64,000 bases of DNA from Camellia lanceoleosa. Taxonomy: Eukaryota > Streptophyta > Magnoliopsida > Ericales > Theaceae. The DNA is taken from the NCBI GenBank assembly GCA_025200525.1, contig CM045761.1, positions 76,289,551 through 76,353,550 on the forward strand, read 5' to 3'. Both the position numbers and the translations under genes were made by a program. This document shows positions 48,004 through 58,815 of the stretch, piece by piece; the stretch's first letter is position 1; the number at the start of each line of letters is the position of its first letter. Below the pieces are notes generated by a model that was given only the letters and a program-made list of their open reading frames with translations, made no database searches and was not told the DNA's origin.

Positions 48004-48659
48004 GGTTATAGTTGTCAAATCGATTGAAATCATAAATGAAAATGCTAATGCAGGAATCGTTAATCGATCTCAACCGTGAATCGTAGTTTCGGTTCATTTA
48101 AGTTGCACACAACGATGTGTACACACTTGACATATTAAATATATCTAATAAAATTAATTCCTCCATTCATCCTAAATGAGGAAAAATTTTGTTGTAAATG
48201 ATGCTCATCCGTGTGGATAAAAACTTCGTCGATCCCATGTTTACCACTTTACCTTTTCCCAATTACATAAACAAAGATAAATTTTCAATTACTTAACTAA
48301 CAATAATCGAACGACAATGTTTTGACCTTTTACAAGGTTAAAAACCAAAATCTTCAAGCTTTTCCAAAACTCTAACTTCGTGGCTTCATTAAAATTCATT
48401 TCCTAACTAAGTAGTACATAAAATTGAATTTGTAAGGCTACAACATCGCGCACATGGGAACTTAATGTTTTCGCCCCAAAAGTTCGAGTATTTCAGAGTA
48501 AATAGGAGGGACAAACCAAAATATGACATACGCCATGAAAGGGTCACCGCTTGTCACCGCTTGTCACCTAGTCATAGGAACACAAATTCGCTCACATCAC
48601 CGTATCCATAACACAGTGGGGCAATGTCAGAAATGTGCGTAATCTAATGGGTTGATTAC

Positions 48660-48790
48660 CTCATGTTGTCGCAACATTTGCTTCCTTCCCATACGCCGCC
48701 TCGCCTCCCGTGATTTCGCATCACCCCAATCATTTAGCCGAGGGATGGAGCGTAGTAGCCGACGATTTGCCAGGAGGGCAAACGATCCAA
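48660..48790 (-). pseudogene. Basic exon of the duplicated gene, block A
   Basis: The minus strand reads PRLNDWGDAKSREARRRMGR then KQMLRQHE and donor CATGAG|GTAATC, matching PRLHDWGDTQIRRQLRRMRR in block B. It is arginine-rich; possibly nuclear or nucleic-acid binding, which is inference only. Confidence 0.45.
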
Positions 48791-49799
48791 GTAAAATAGC
48801 CGCATTATAAGGGGGAAAACATATTTACTATACACTTCCGAGCAAAATAATCCGTGATTCAGTAACAATGCATACAAGTTACAACACAATCATATGTATG
48901 TGTTTATGTGTCTCGATGGCGTAATCCCCATGCATTTTCCTGCTAAAAAGATAAGCTTTTCGTGGTTTAAAAAATGTGGCCCGTGACAGTATATTTGTCA
49001 TGTCGTTCAATAATGTAAGTTTGTAGTTCGCAACGATCGCCATTTTATTGACCCATATGCACAAAGAATGGATGAAATATGTAATCGGCATGGTACAAAC
49101 AAACAACGGTCGACATTACGCTACCATGAGAAGGAAAACACATCCAGCTTGCCTCACAATAACTTTCATCTTATACTTCCTAACACCTTTGACAAGGTAT
49201 TGCAAAGGTCACTTTTGCCCAATTACATGCCCCCATACCGGCCACGCCCTTCACGGATGAACGAACGACAGCTCAAGCCGGCCATTGTGGTAGGACACAA
49301 CATGGCCCCCAACACGCATAACAAGAACTTCCGCCAAACTCGCCATCCGCACCATCACTCACGATAAACTCTCAACCGTTCAAAGGAATGATTCCTTAAT
49401 ACCCAACCTCTTCAGAGATATTGGGATATGCATCTATTGAACCAAAGGAATCGCACGCCATTGCCTTCGACCGTCAGATACCCAATAAGACATGCACTTC
49501 TCACAGTGAGCCTCAGTGACGGCTATGAACAATAACTAACACGTGTCGATCAAGTTCTGACCAACCATTGGCACATGTTGTGATCTATACGGTACACTTT
49601 AACCCGAGGAGGCCACCGAACCCAATATCAATGATCGCCGCTTTTGTGCTTACATACGTTCACGATATCAACAATTGACTTCAATGATATGCGGACTTGC
49701 ATTTTACTCGCAATGTTATTAACGTGAACATTAATACAAAAAATTAACCAACATTGTGTCGATAGCGTGTCCTCCCCAAATGCAAGCTATTTAAAACAC

Positions 49800-50400
49800 T
49801 AAATGCATTTAAAACACAAAGCACCTAAGTACCTTTTGCATTTCTTTTGCAACTTCTTCGCCAGCCTTGGCACTTGCCTTAGCCATGTCCTCAAACCTCT
49901 TCTTCTCATCACAGGGGAGTTCTTCCACCTTTCCCCAATATCCTTTCGCTCAGAAGTGTTACACCTAACGTGACGCATACAGTGACAAATAGGAGTCAGA
50001 AGTCCAAAATAATTGTCACCAAAAGTTGTATCACTCGCAATGTGTGCACATTTTCTCGTATTTACATATGTTTGCACATACAAATTACTATTTCGCATTA
50101 CGCTTGAAATAAGAACGACATGGAATTTTACACATAATCGGAGTTTATAAGAACATGCAATATGGCGCCTATGATCGCTGAAATCATCGAATGCGACACG
50201 ATAGAAGCACATGACCGTGTGCGCATGGAATAGAAGTCCATACTTTGCTATCACAGAAGCCACGTGTTTCCATCACGCATTTCTACTTACTACATGTCTC
50301 AAGACACTAACCATATTCGTCCGGCTTGTTCCGCTTCGCCTTTTCCTTGAATTGTTGCCGGTCGCAACCATTGTCAATTTCAAGGCCAAGATATGTTAGA
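49800..50400 (-). pseudogene. HMG-box-like segment, split
   Basis: Two pieces on the minus strand together resemble an HMG box. The first (about 50312-50375) reads DRQQFKEKAKRNKPDEY and ends at a GT donor (TATG|GTTAGT). The second (about 49825-49955) reads SERKDIGERWKN, loses one base, then CDEKKRFEDMAKASAKAGEE and VAKEMQKV. The GE(K/R)WK..(D)EK..(F/Y)..MA pattern is the second half of HMG boxes, which bend DNA in the minor groove. The two pieces do not join in phase with the splice sites I can see, and the second has a frameshift, so this is a relic or a misread gene. It lies directly upstream of block A on the same strand and may belong to it. Confidence 0.5.
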
Positions 50401-51903
50401 TATGGATGGATATCTATACATATCTGTACACAAATCGCAAACATTGGCATTTACGGTCCAATTTTTGACACAAACAAATTTTGTCCCAACTACATAATAA
50501 TGCATCCGTAATGTCCAATTTTGGTTGCTAAAAATATAAGAGTAATATTAGAGATCATGACAATAATATCATGAAATGTATCATGAAAATGTTTTTATCA
50601 TTTGATTAGCATTGATTAGTGTAAGGTGTTTTATTGTGTGTATAATCCAAACGTGACAATCTTTCATGATCATATTCATGATATTATTTTCATGATTCCT
50701 AGCATTACTCTATATATAATAACCACATCATTTCAAGAATAACAATTATAAATGGTCCAAATTATTTTGGCCCTTACTTTTGGTCTCTAAAATCTTAATT
50801 TCTTGTGAGTACAAATGTAATGTGCACAGCGCAAGCTATGAGTTGAAAATATGTAATTGTGCAAAAATACCGCCACACGCTTCGACGAGAGGGATTCATA
50901 CCGTGAGCCGCTGAAGGACACCGATCGAACTCAGAAAATAAATGGTCCAAGTGGCCGCTGACGAGGGGCCTGTAATGTCAACCCTTTCGATTCGTGAACC
51001 TTGCCACTTGCCTTCAATGTGTTCCTTTGTTCAGAATAAATATCAACAGAATGAAATTTTGTTGAAGGCCAAATTACATCGGTGGTATGTAACGCTTTGT
51101 GCATTCTATCATGTTCGCTTGCTAACTTTAAAGTTAGTCAATCTTGCCTTGCCATTTAAAAGTTGTGCCATTTTCGTGAAAATGGTAACGCTGCTTTCCG
51201 CTGTCACCGAAAAATTATGAACCAAGTGGTTTAGTATAACTCATCAATTATGGATTTCACAAATTCCGCAGAATACGCAACATGTGGCCTATGTGCACAT
51301 ATTCTCGCAACAAATCGACTACGCTTTTAATCCATTACACGCAATTCATGGTGCAATTTGAGGCTATCGCAAGTGTGTCAAACTCAAATCGCACAACCTC
51401 GTGATGGCAAGACATAACGCACAACATGCCATACACGAATGCATCGTGGTATTTACTACGACAGAAACATAACCTTGCAAACCTAATAAAGATGAAATAA
51501 TCGAATCTACATAAACTCACAGCTTGTTTCAAGATTGTCCGACATGTCGCCCATATCCAATTACGATATTTCGCAAAGAATTTAATGCAATATTCATAAG
51601 GATGCGTAGAAGAACATTACTCAAATTGTAACAAAACGAATTTGATCACAACAACTTACAATCAACGGACTATTGAGTCAGACGACATTGTACGAAAGTG
51701 GTACTTTTTCGTATTTTCAAGTAGGATATGTTGTGGTTAATTTATGCGTATATGGCATGCCACCGCTTTTACTTAAAATTAATTGCCCATATGTTGTACT
51801 GCTTTATAGTATTTACGACTTGAAGCCGTAATCAACAACCAATGCGCACACTTGGAACAGGCCACATCGACATTCAACCCAACATCACCCATACGCAACT
51901 TAC
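50401..51903. other. Mostly spacer, one MITE, no further gene seen
   Basis: Apart from the MITE at 50539-50711 this holds no open frame with recognisable features. It may be intron of a minus-strand gene whose exon 2 is at 51904-52035. Confidence 0.4.
50539..50711. mobile_element. MITE copy 1 (ATCATGAAA family), 173 bp
   Basis: The left end AGAGTAATATTAGAGATCATGA and the reverse complement of the right end, AGAGTAATGCTAGGAATCATGA, form an inverted repeat that continues for about 50 bases with few mismatches. ATATA flanks it on both sides (50534-50538, 50712-50716), a possible TSD, though weak because the flanks are AT-rich. Confidence 0.75.
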
Positions 51904-52035
51904 CTTCATGCAGAGAAATAAAAACCGATCGCATCGCCGAACGAAGACCGCTTTGTCACTATGGAACTCGCCAATGGCAATATCGCTTTGTCCCCGTGTA
52001 GTTTGTATACCTAATCGCACGCCTGCTTCAATGAC
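51904..52035 (-). CDS. Exon of an unrecognised minus-strand gene
   Basis: This has the hallmarks of a real internal exon: acceptor CTCCTTAG before 52035, 132 bases (exactly 44 codons) with no stop, and donor AAG|GTAAGT after 51904. It reads VIEAGVRLGIQTTRGQSDIA at the start and RRCDRFLFLCMK at the end. It joins in phase with a tiny first exon at 52160-52165, ATG GCA followed by GTAAGT. Upstream of that ATG is a pyrimidine-rich leader (CTCTCTCTGTCTCTCC, about 52176-52200 on the minus strand) typical of plant 5' untranslated regions. I do not recognise the protein. The HMG-like pieces and block A lie downstream on the same strand, so it could be the 5' end of that gene. Confidence 0.55.
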
Positions 52036-52159
52036 CTAAGGAGGAACAGCTTATTAGTTGAGAAATGGTAATGTCGCATGGAACACAAGAGGTCATAATA
52101 ATAATGTGCTTAAAAACAAATAGACAGACTCACACATGCCCGAGAAAATGGTGACTTAC

Positions 52160-52165
52160 TGCCAT
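52160..52165 (-). CDS. Putative two-codon first exon
   Basis: ATG GCA then GTAAGT on the minus strand, preceded by a CT-rich leader. It joins the exon at 51904-52035 without a frame change. Very short, so tentative. Confidence 0.4.
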
Positions 52166-52501
52166 GACGGGCGCAATGAAATGGAGAGACAGAGAGAGAG
52201 TGTGTTAAGTGGACAAAGAAACCTAAATGGAGAGAGAAGGAGGGACACCACAGCTTGCTTAAATTTGTATGTGGGAAATGGAAATGAGTTGGTGAGATTA
52301 GAAAGGCTACGCATGTGGGTCATCATGAAAAGTATCAAGATCTGTGGAAGCGCCGTCTGCGACTTTGGTTTTGTTCCAAATTTGGGAGGGAAACCAAACG
52401 ACGTGACACTACATAAGGCGGTTGGCAAGTTGGGAAAAACCAACAAGTCAAACAGCTTATTACTATTCGAAAAGTCAAAAATTACGCAACACAATTCAAT
52501 T

Positions 52502-52665
52502 GAGAAAAGTTAGGATCATGAAAAACTTTCATAAAAATGATCATGAAAGATTTATGATTCTTGGATTACCTTGATTAGTGTGTAGTGCTTTTTATGTAAT
52601 TCAAAGGTCATAAATATTTCATGATCATTTTCATGAAAGTTTTTTCATGATACCTAACATTGCTC
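52502..52665. mobile_element. MITE copy 2 (ATCATGAAA family), 164 bp
   Basis: The left end GAGAAAAGTTAGGATCATGA and the right end (reverse complement GAGCAATGTTAGGTATCATGA) match through ACTTTCAT(A/G)AAAATGATCATG. Internal sequence TTGGATTACCTTGATTAGTG is shared with copies 1 and 3. Confidence 0.75.
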
Positions 52666-52687
52666 TTCCTAATTATAATTTTTCCTT

Positions 52688-52812
52688 GAGAAAAGTTAGG
52701 ATCATTAAATTTTTTTCATGAAAATGATCATGAAAGATTTATGATCTTGGATTACCTTGATTAATGTGTGGTGCGTTGTTATAAAGATTTTTCATGATAC
52801 CTAGCATTGTTG
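52688..52812. mobile_element. MITE copy 3 (ATCATGAAA family), internally shortened
   Basis: It starts GAGAAAAGTTAGGATCAT like copy 2, shares TTGGATTACCTTGATTAATG, and ends TTTTTCATGATACCTAGCATTG. The right inner arm is deleted. It lies only 22 bases from copy 2. Confidence 0.7.
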
Positions 52813-54377
52813 TTTTTCCTTACACATTAATTTATACAATTTTGTAATACACATTTTTCCATAAAAGTCAAAAGTTAACCCAAACATCCAATTTTTTTTT
52901 CATCATTGTTTTCGGCCCACAAAGACATAAATTGCATTTTTTAGTCCAATTTTTTTCCCTCACTTTTTAAATAAAAATAATTGTTCTTTTTAACTTTTGT
53001 GAAATATGGGTTCCGCTTATGCTCGGGGTTGAAATGATGTGTGAGAGATGATGTGACTTAGAATAATGTGATTGAAGTCAAATTATCGAAGTTTTTGACT
53101 TTTGGCTTTTTGTAAACATGCCACACCAAATTGCATAAGGTGGTTACGGTTGCTATTTTTATGTTATTTATGATTTTCTTAAAAGTCCTTCGTGGTAATA
53201 GATTTTGTTGTACTTGGATATGATGTTTGTGATAGGAAATTTGCATCGATTATATGTTTGACGTGCCAATTTATGTTACTATTAATTTTTTTGCTGATTT
53301 TTTAGTTTTTATTTGTTTTTCGTAAACGAGGCGAGCGAAGGTAGGGGAATGCGGTTAAATTTTCGGCGAGAAATTAAAATTAAAATAGTACTACAGTCGA
53401 TGAATAAAATTTCGCTAAGGGTAAAATTTCGAACCGATCAAGTAACGGATATGTATCGCCGACTAACAAATACATGATGACAATCCCCGCTTATGCAGTA
53501 CAAACAGGCAAACGGTCAATGATGATACAAAGGATGGCGAACGCCTCAAAATAATACATAAATCCCATTATATTAGACATGCAATGGTATAAAGAAATCA
53601 ACAAATTTTTCATTCATCGAGTAATTTACAACAATATTACATGTTAACAACAAAAGCAATCGCCTATAGGCTTACAAATTTTCCAAGTTCACACTTGGTT
53701 TCACGTAAGAAGAGTGCTAATCAGATACAAAATAAGCCCGTGGCTTGATGTACATGTAATACAACAAAATAATCAAAAACTAAGAGTCTTCAACTCCCAC
53801 ATCCATCAAAGCTATGTCCCCGAGGTGCCACTTGTACCGAAAATGGTGTCCCATATAGGTGAGCCAACGCCAAGACGGATATGCTAAACACAATATGAGC
53901 AATAATCGAGACATCGCTAGCTCATAAATGTTCGACACTATAAACCAATCCGTGACACATTTCCGCTATATGACCACAATATTCATATCTCATTTCATTT
54001 TTCGCTTCTAATCATTTTCTAAATTTCACATCGACGGCTTCAACCTCGCCAACCACTTATAACGACAAGGACTCATGTTAGACGCCCCTGCTTTTACAAT
54101 AGATGAACATAGTAGTTGTATCAACATTTGAACAGATACATACAAGTCAAGCTCAAGATTTCAACAGATAAGCATATTACCTATATCAACACTTCCAAAA
54201 TCGGCAACTAGACTTGGTTCCTAAGCTCAACCAACCAGCCCAAATTTAGGATAACAGGAAGTACAAGAAGTACATTACACAGATCAAAGGCTAAACCAAC
54301 AAATCTATAGTCTGCTTGGTGCAAATTTTAAAAGTCGCTTATTTCAAATTTTCAAATTAATTTAAGCTATGTTGATG
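52813..54377. other. No gene; weak LTR-like similarity
   Basis: AT-rich. The stretch 53635-53760 (AGGCTTACAAATTTTCCAAG) loosely resembles 23395-23430 of the solo LTR at 23236-25092, so a diverged LTR fragment in minus orientation is possible. No ends were found. Confidence 0.35.
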
Positions 54378-54557
54378 TGTTTGGTTTAGCTTATAGCTTA
54401 TAACTTATAGCTTTTTGGAAGTCAAAGATCAGCTTATTCTTTGACTGGGGCAGGAGATGCTTAATTTATAAGTCAGAAATCAAGTTATGTTCATAGTTAT
54501 AAGCTATAAGCTGTTTAGGCTTAAGCTATAAGCACTTTCTCACAGCTCTACCAAACA
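54378..54557. mobile_element. MITE with AGCTTATA-rich arms, about 180 bp
   Basis: It runs from TGTTTGGTTTAGCTTATAGC to GCTCTACCAAACA, ends inverted (TGTTTGGT/ACCAAACA), with internal TTATAGCTTATAACTTATAGC answered by TATAAGCTATAAGCTG. It resembles a very common class of plant MITE. TSD not clear. Confidence 0.65.
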
Positions 54558-55048
54558 GCTCAAGTCTATAACAAATCGAGGGAATCATAATCCCAATGTA
54601 TTATGAATACACAAATATTGTGCATTGCATTGGATAGTGTTGTTCGGCCCGTGGGGGCAATCAGGGGACCCGTTTTGAAGTTATCATCAAGAATGTGTAC
54701 AGCTTGTCACAGATTACATACCCATGGAAAATCACGTTGACCGAATATCGATGTACTATCTCGATCGAGTAGTTTTCTTCAACTGCTAACTATAACACTA
54801 TCCCATACTTTCGATATCCGATCAAATTGATTTTTACAGGTATGATATACTGAATAAATCATAAAATATGAACGGTTCAGATTATCAAGATTGGGCCTAA
54901 AAGTAGGCCCAATCTCTCTGCCAGGACGGCCGCAAGGAGGGGCTTGCAAGGAGAGGATCCTCGTACGGGGAAAGGGGGTCCCAATCTTTATTCATACAGT
55001 ATTTTGTTAGTGATTTTTTGGGTTACGGACTAAAAATGAAAATAAACA

Positions 55049-55362
55049 TTGTTTGGTTTGTTTTGGGGAGAGTTGTTTTTTATAAAAATTTTGGGGAGAG
55101 AGTTTAGAAATTTCTTTGGTTTGTTTGCTTGTGTATTTTGGGAGAGTTGTTTTTTTGGGAGTTTGGGATGATTTGATATTTTGGGAGAATTTGAGTACAT
55201 GTGTGAGACAAAAAGTGATTGGGAAGGAGAGAGAGAGAAAAATTGATTAATTGATGAGTAAGAGAGAGAAAGTGATTTAGAAATGTTTTTCTAAAAACTC
55301 AAACCAAACAATTTTTAGAATTTTTTTCTTCAAAACTCGCCTCCCAAATGCAAACCAAACAA
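55049..55362. mobile_element. MITE with TTGTTTGGTTTG ends, about 314 bp
   Basis: The left end TTGTTTGGTTTGTTTTGGGGAG and the reverse complement of the right end, TTGTTTGGTTTGCATTTGGGAG, form an imperfect inverted repeat of about 30 bases. The interior is GA- and T-rich with no coding potential. TSD not resolved. Confidence 0.65.
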
Positions 55363-56563
55363 AAATTTTCGCTTTTCCGCCTCGCTATACAAAGTTATAC
55401 AGGGTATACACCTCAATCTAATTCTGCTTCGCGAGCCATAGCTCGACCGCGACCACCATCGGCTGTAGAGAAGGAATTTGTTGACGATAACGTGGGCTTT
55501 CAGGCCATAGATGGACCAGGTTCGTCCTCCAACCGCTCAAACCAAGAAGGTATGGTTGTGATTCACAAAATAGATTTGAAATTTGGAAATTAGGGCTTCC
55601 AAAATTACTCATTGAAAAATAGGGCTTCGAAAATTACGGCTTCCAAAATTAGGGCTTTGAAAATTACTGTTATGCAGATAGATTAATGGTATGCTTGAAA
55701 AATGTGGCACATATTGTGACGAACATTTATGCATGTTAAAGTATACATTTTCCAGAACGTAGTATGAATACGCAGAACTGATCCAACATAAAATGAAAGG
55801 ATCACATCTTTGCAGAACATAGTATGATTATGCAGATTGATAATTAGTTGAATGAATGCATATAGTTGCGTAATTTTCAATGTCCGATCGATAATGTGAT
55901 TTTGTCAATTTGTTGTGAATCACGATGAATTGTTGTAATGAACCGCTATCAACTAATGTGTTAGTCATGACTTGAATTAACTATTATCAACGCTGATAAC
56001 TATTACTGAAACCGAACTTAAATGTTCATAACTATTACCGAAGTTGTTGATAAGTATTTCAAAGGTGGTTTGTTCAAAATCACATGTGTCATTTGTTCAT
56101 AACTATTTCAGCTTGATAACTATCAATCACAGCCTCCAACAATCGCCCATAATCATTTCACGCCAAGATGATTTGTTGATAATAGTTGCTTAACATGTGT
56201 GATTGATAATTTACTTCACATTGAACTGATATGTTTGTAAAACTGCCATGTTTGTTCAGATTGAAAATGCTATGTATGTAACATGTGTGTAGTTAATCAC
56301 AGATGGTATGTTTGAAACCGCCAGATTTGTTCGGGCCAAAATGCTATGTGTGTAGATTGAGTCATGATGTTTGTTCAAATGCTATTACCGCTTAGTCTCA
56401 GGTAACCTCTCAGGTAAATGCTATTAAACCCGGCGCTTGAACAAATAGATGTTTTCAAGAAAGATACACTCTCTCCCTCAAATTAAACTAGACCTGCTAT
56501 TAACCCCATCAAACAGAAGCATAGCAGAGCACTACAACTTTGTCATGTACGCAGATTTAAAAC
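55363..56563 (+). other. Mostly spacer; one unrecognised open frame
   Basis: A plus-strand frame at about 55400-55593 (SASRAIARPRPPSAVEKEFV; GFQAIDGPGSSS) is followed by AAG|GTATGG, a possible donor, so it might be a first exon. I recognise no family. 55594-56563 has imperfect repeats of GGGCTTC(C/G)AAAATTA (55590-55670) and GATAACTATTA units (about 55985-56120) but no gene. Confidence 0.3.
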
Positions 56564-57036
56564 ATGGCTTCTTCTTCTAACATTAGCAACATAAGAATAC
56601 AAACGAGGCTATGCAATTGGGGAAGAACCGCTGCCATACGTATTGTCAGAACAATGAGAATGGAAATGAAGGGCGTTTGTTCTTTGTTTGCCCATCAAAA
56701 TATGTAAGTATGTATTGGAAATTTTAATCCTTTAGTAGTGACAGTAATATTTGTCGTATTCAACTAACTGATTGTCATGCATTGTAGAGTACCACTCCCA
56801 CTCCCCATTGCAATTACTTCAAGTTCGTGGCTGAAGATGATGAAGACGTTACGTCCAGAATCCCTTCCAACACTAGACCTGGTGATGCTTTAACAGTAGA
56901 ACACTTCAACGATGTAAGGACGAGGCTTCATGACTTTGGAAATGACCATGGTCGAAGGCTTGAAAGGATAGAACATATTATCAAAGCGATGGTGTATTTC
57001 ATTGTATTTTCTATCATTTTGTACTTGATCATGTAA
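56564..57036 (+). pseudogene. GRF-type zinc-finger protein, two exons, C-terminal membrane segment
   Basis: Exon 1 runs 56564-56703 with donor TAT|GTAAGT; exon 2 runs 56788-57036 after acceptor TTGTAG, phase 0. The GRF finger appears as LCN(W)GRTAA, FVCPSKY and HCNYFKFVAE. A one-base loss near 56652 shifts the frame in exon 1, and the second finger cysteine is W (TGG), so the copy is probably dead although exon 2 is fully open. Exon 2 adds an acidic linker, a short helical stretch (RRLERIEHIIKA) and a hydrophobic C-terminus (MVYFIVFSIILYLIM) that looks like a tail anchor. Small GRF proteins of this build (At4g04775-like) are common and often transposon-associated in plants. Function unknown. 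Confidence 0.75.
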
Positions 57037-58477
57037 CTTTTGTACTTTTTGTATTTTGGGAACCGTGAATGGAAGTTTGTACCAGTTTTTGTTGTATTGT
57101 ACTTCATGATGTAAGTAATGTTTATGGAATGAATTTTATTATGATGTAACTTATGTAACTTACTTAATAGCTTTGTGGAATGAATTTTATTATGGAATGA
57201 ATGTACGAAAAGAATTTTATAAGTTATTATGATGTAACTTATAATGTTATTCTCAGAATGAATTTTGGGAAACGTTGGTGTCATTGTAAGAGCTTTGTGG
57301 ATGCTATTTGGCGATCTCATGGACTAATTTTGTGGATGGTATGTGGATTCATTTCAGGATGCTATGTGGATGAATTTGTGGATGCTTTGTGGATGACAAT
57401 TTTGTGGGTGCATTGTCACTTATCTGTGGCCCGTTATCTGCTGCGTGTTCTCTTATCTCGGTGCATGAATTTTGGTTCTAATGAACAACTTCGTTATCTC
57501 GCTGCGTGTTTGTTTGTAATTAATGACGGCAAATCATATCCGTCAACTAGTATCTGCTTGTGACTTTTCAGGCTCAACTATTATCTCGTTAGCAAGTTGA
57601 AAGCGTATATATAGAATGCGTCAGACATTTCTTCACCATCGTGTCGACTTCTTCATTAGTGAATATCAATACTCGTTCTCGCATGGTCTATTGTATAATT
57701 TTTGTTTGAAGGGTAGCCGATTAGTTCATAACAATGCACAATGGGAGACAAATTGCTAATGCATGTGTTGACCCCATGGGTATGCTTCCACACAACGGTT
57801 GTGTTTGAAAAACAAAACTTTATGTGGCCATATTGATGTTAGAGTGTATGACACCGCTTTTGCCGGTTGTGCACAATTTTTGTCTACAATTACAGGTTGT
57901 GATTCCAGTCAATGATTCTGACACTTAAACCTTATTGTCCATATTGAACGGTTCACAAACATGAAGTAATCAACAAAACATAGGTTACACCATAGTTTCG
58001 AGCATCGGCCATTGACATTACAAAAAATTACCTTCTCATCGCATCAACAAAAATCATAAGATGTTTTAGTCGAGGACGGTGACCCAAAAAAATACCTTCA
58101 ACAAAGTGGACATGATGAAGACATTAACGCATGCACCGTTGCAATGGTTAGCAAAGTATGACGGTCTGTTAGTTTGTAAGTCGTTTATTTTCGGTCGACG
58201 ATGGCAGCTTACAAGACTACGCCACTATGTCATACACATGTCCAGTTCGCTAATCCTCGCCAAATCAACAACCTCGAGTCCGAGTAACTGAAGGTCGTGG
58301 TCCGACACCGCAGCAGATCCTCCATTATAGCCTTGATCGCAACCGCCGTTCGATCCATGTATCTTCGACCGCTTTTGCGCCTCTATCCGTGAGTTCCTAA
58401 TGAGTCGACGAAGTCATCCGACCAACCTCACTTTGCAAACGATGCCTAACTTGGGAGTCGCCGACATGAGGGAATTG
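57037..58477. other. No gene seen; local repeats
   Basis: TGGAATGAATTTTATTATG is repeated at 57128 and 57176, and GGATG-based units (GTGGATG, TTGTGGATG) recur at 57296-57400. The rest is unremarkable. Confidence 0.4.
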
Positions 58478-58815
58478 TCACGATTTCAACCGACCGGCTT
58501 TTGTGACCTTCGAAAAGCACACGACAAGGGTGTTCACATCAACTCGCTTGGCAAACAAAGGAAATCGAATTCCAAAATACTTCCCTGTGCAAGCATCTTG
58601 TATTGGGGTGCGCTTGTAATCCCGTAGAGGTTCAAAACTCCACAAAGGGGAACCCCTGCTTTCAAAAACGCCGATCACCGGCGAATCGATATACCCACCG
58701 CATAATCCAATTCTCGTGACTTTGGCCGAGTCGCCACCGCTGTAAGTGATTGTCCACGATCGCTGCTATCGTGGTGTGCATCCATAGGTGTGAAGGTTCT
58801 TGATTGAGTCAAACT
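58478..58815 (-). other. Unrecognised minus-strand open region
   Basis: From ATG at about 58793 the minus strand reads MDAHHDSSDRGQ and KSRELDYAV. A second frame at 58478-58678 carries SPLWSFEPLRDYKRTPI and YFGIRFPLFAKR. The frames overlap and would need a shift near 58690 to join. The base composition (more C/G than the spacer) suggests former coding DNA. No family recognised. Confidence 0.3.

Larger units (their letters stand above)
44200..49390 (-). repeat. Block A of a duplicated Ulp1-type gene region
   Basis: This block is collinear, in the same orientation, with 60150-64000. Matching points: 44530 with 60410 (AATGTACCTTGTGTGGACCGG), 44945-45060 with 60832-60950 (Ulp1-like), 45190-45250 with 61010-61075, 45385 with 61205, 45615-45690 with 61395-61480, 47000-47200 with 62060-62250, 47788-48003 with 62799-63014, 48680-48770 with 63115-63230, and 49130-49370 with 63750-64000. 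Block A is longer, mostly through extra AT-rich DNA at 45700-46900. Coding is on the minus strand, with splice-like signals such as CATGAG|GTAATC at about 48660 and GG|GTAAGTAAG at about 45383. It is more decayed than block B. Confidence 0.7.

Noticed and set aside
49048..49367. Plus-strand open frames in block A
   Set aside because: The conserved coding signals in both blocks are on the minus strand; the plus frames are not preserved in block B.
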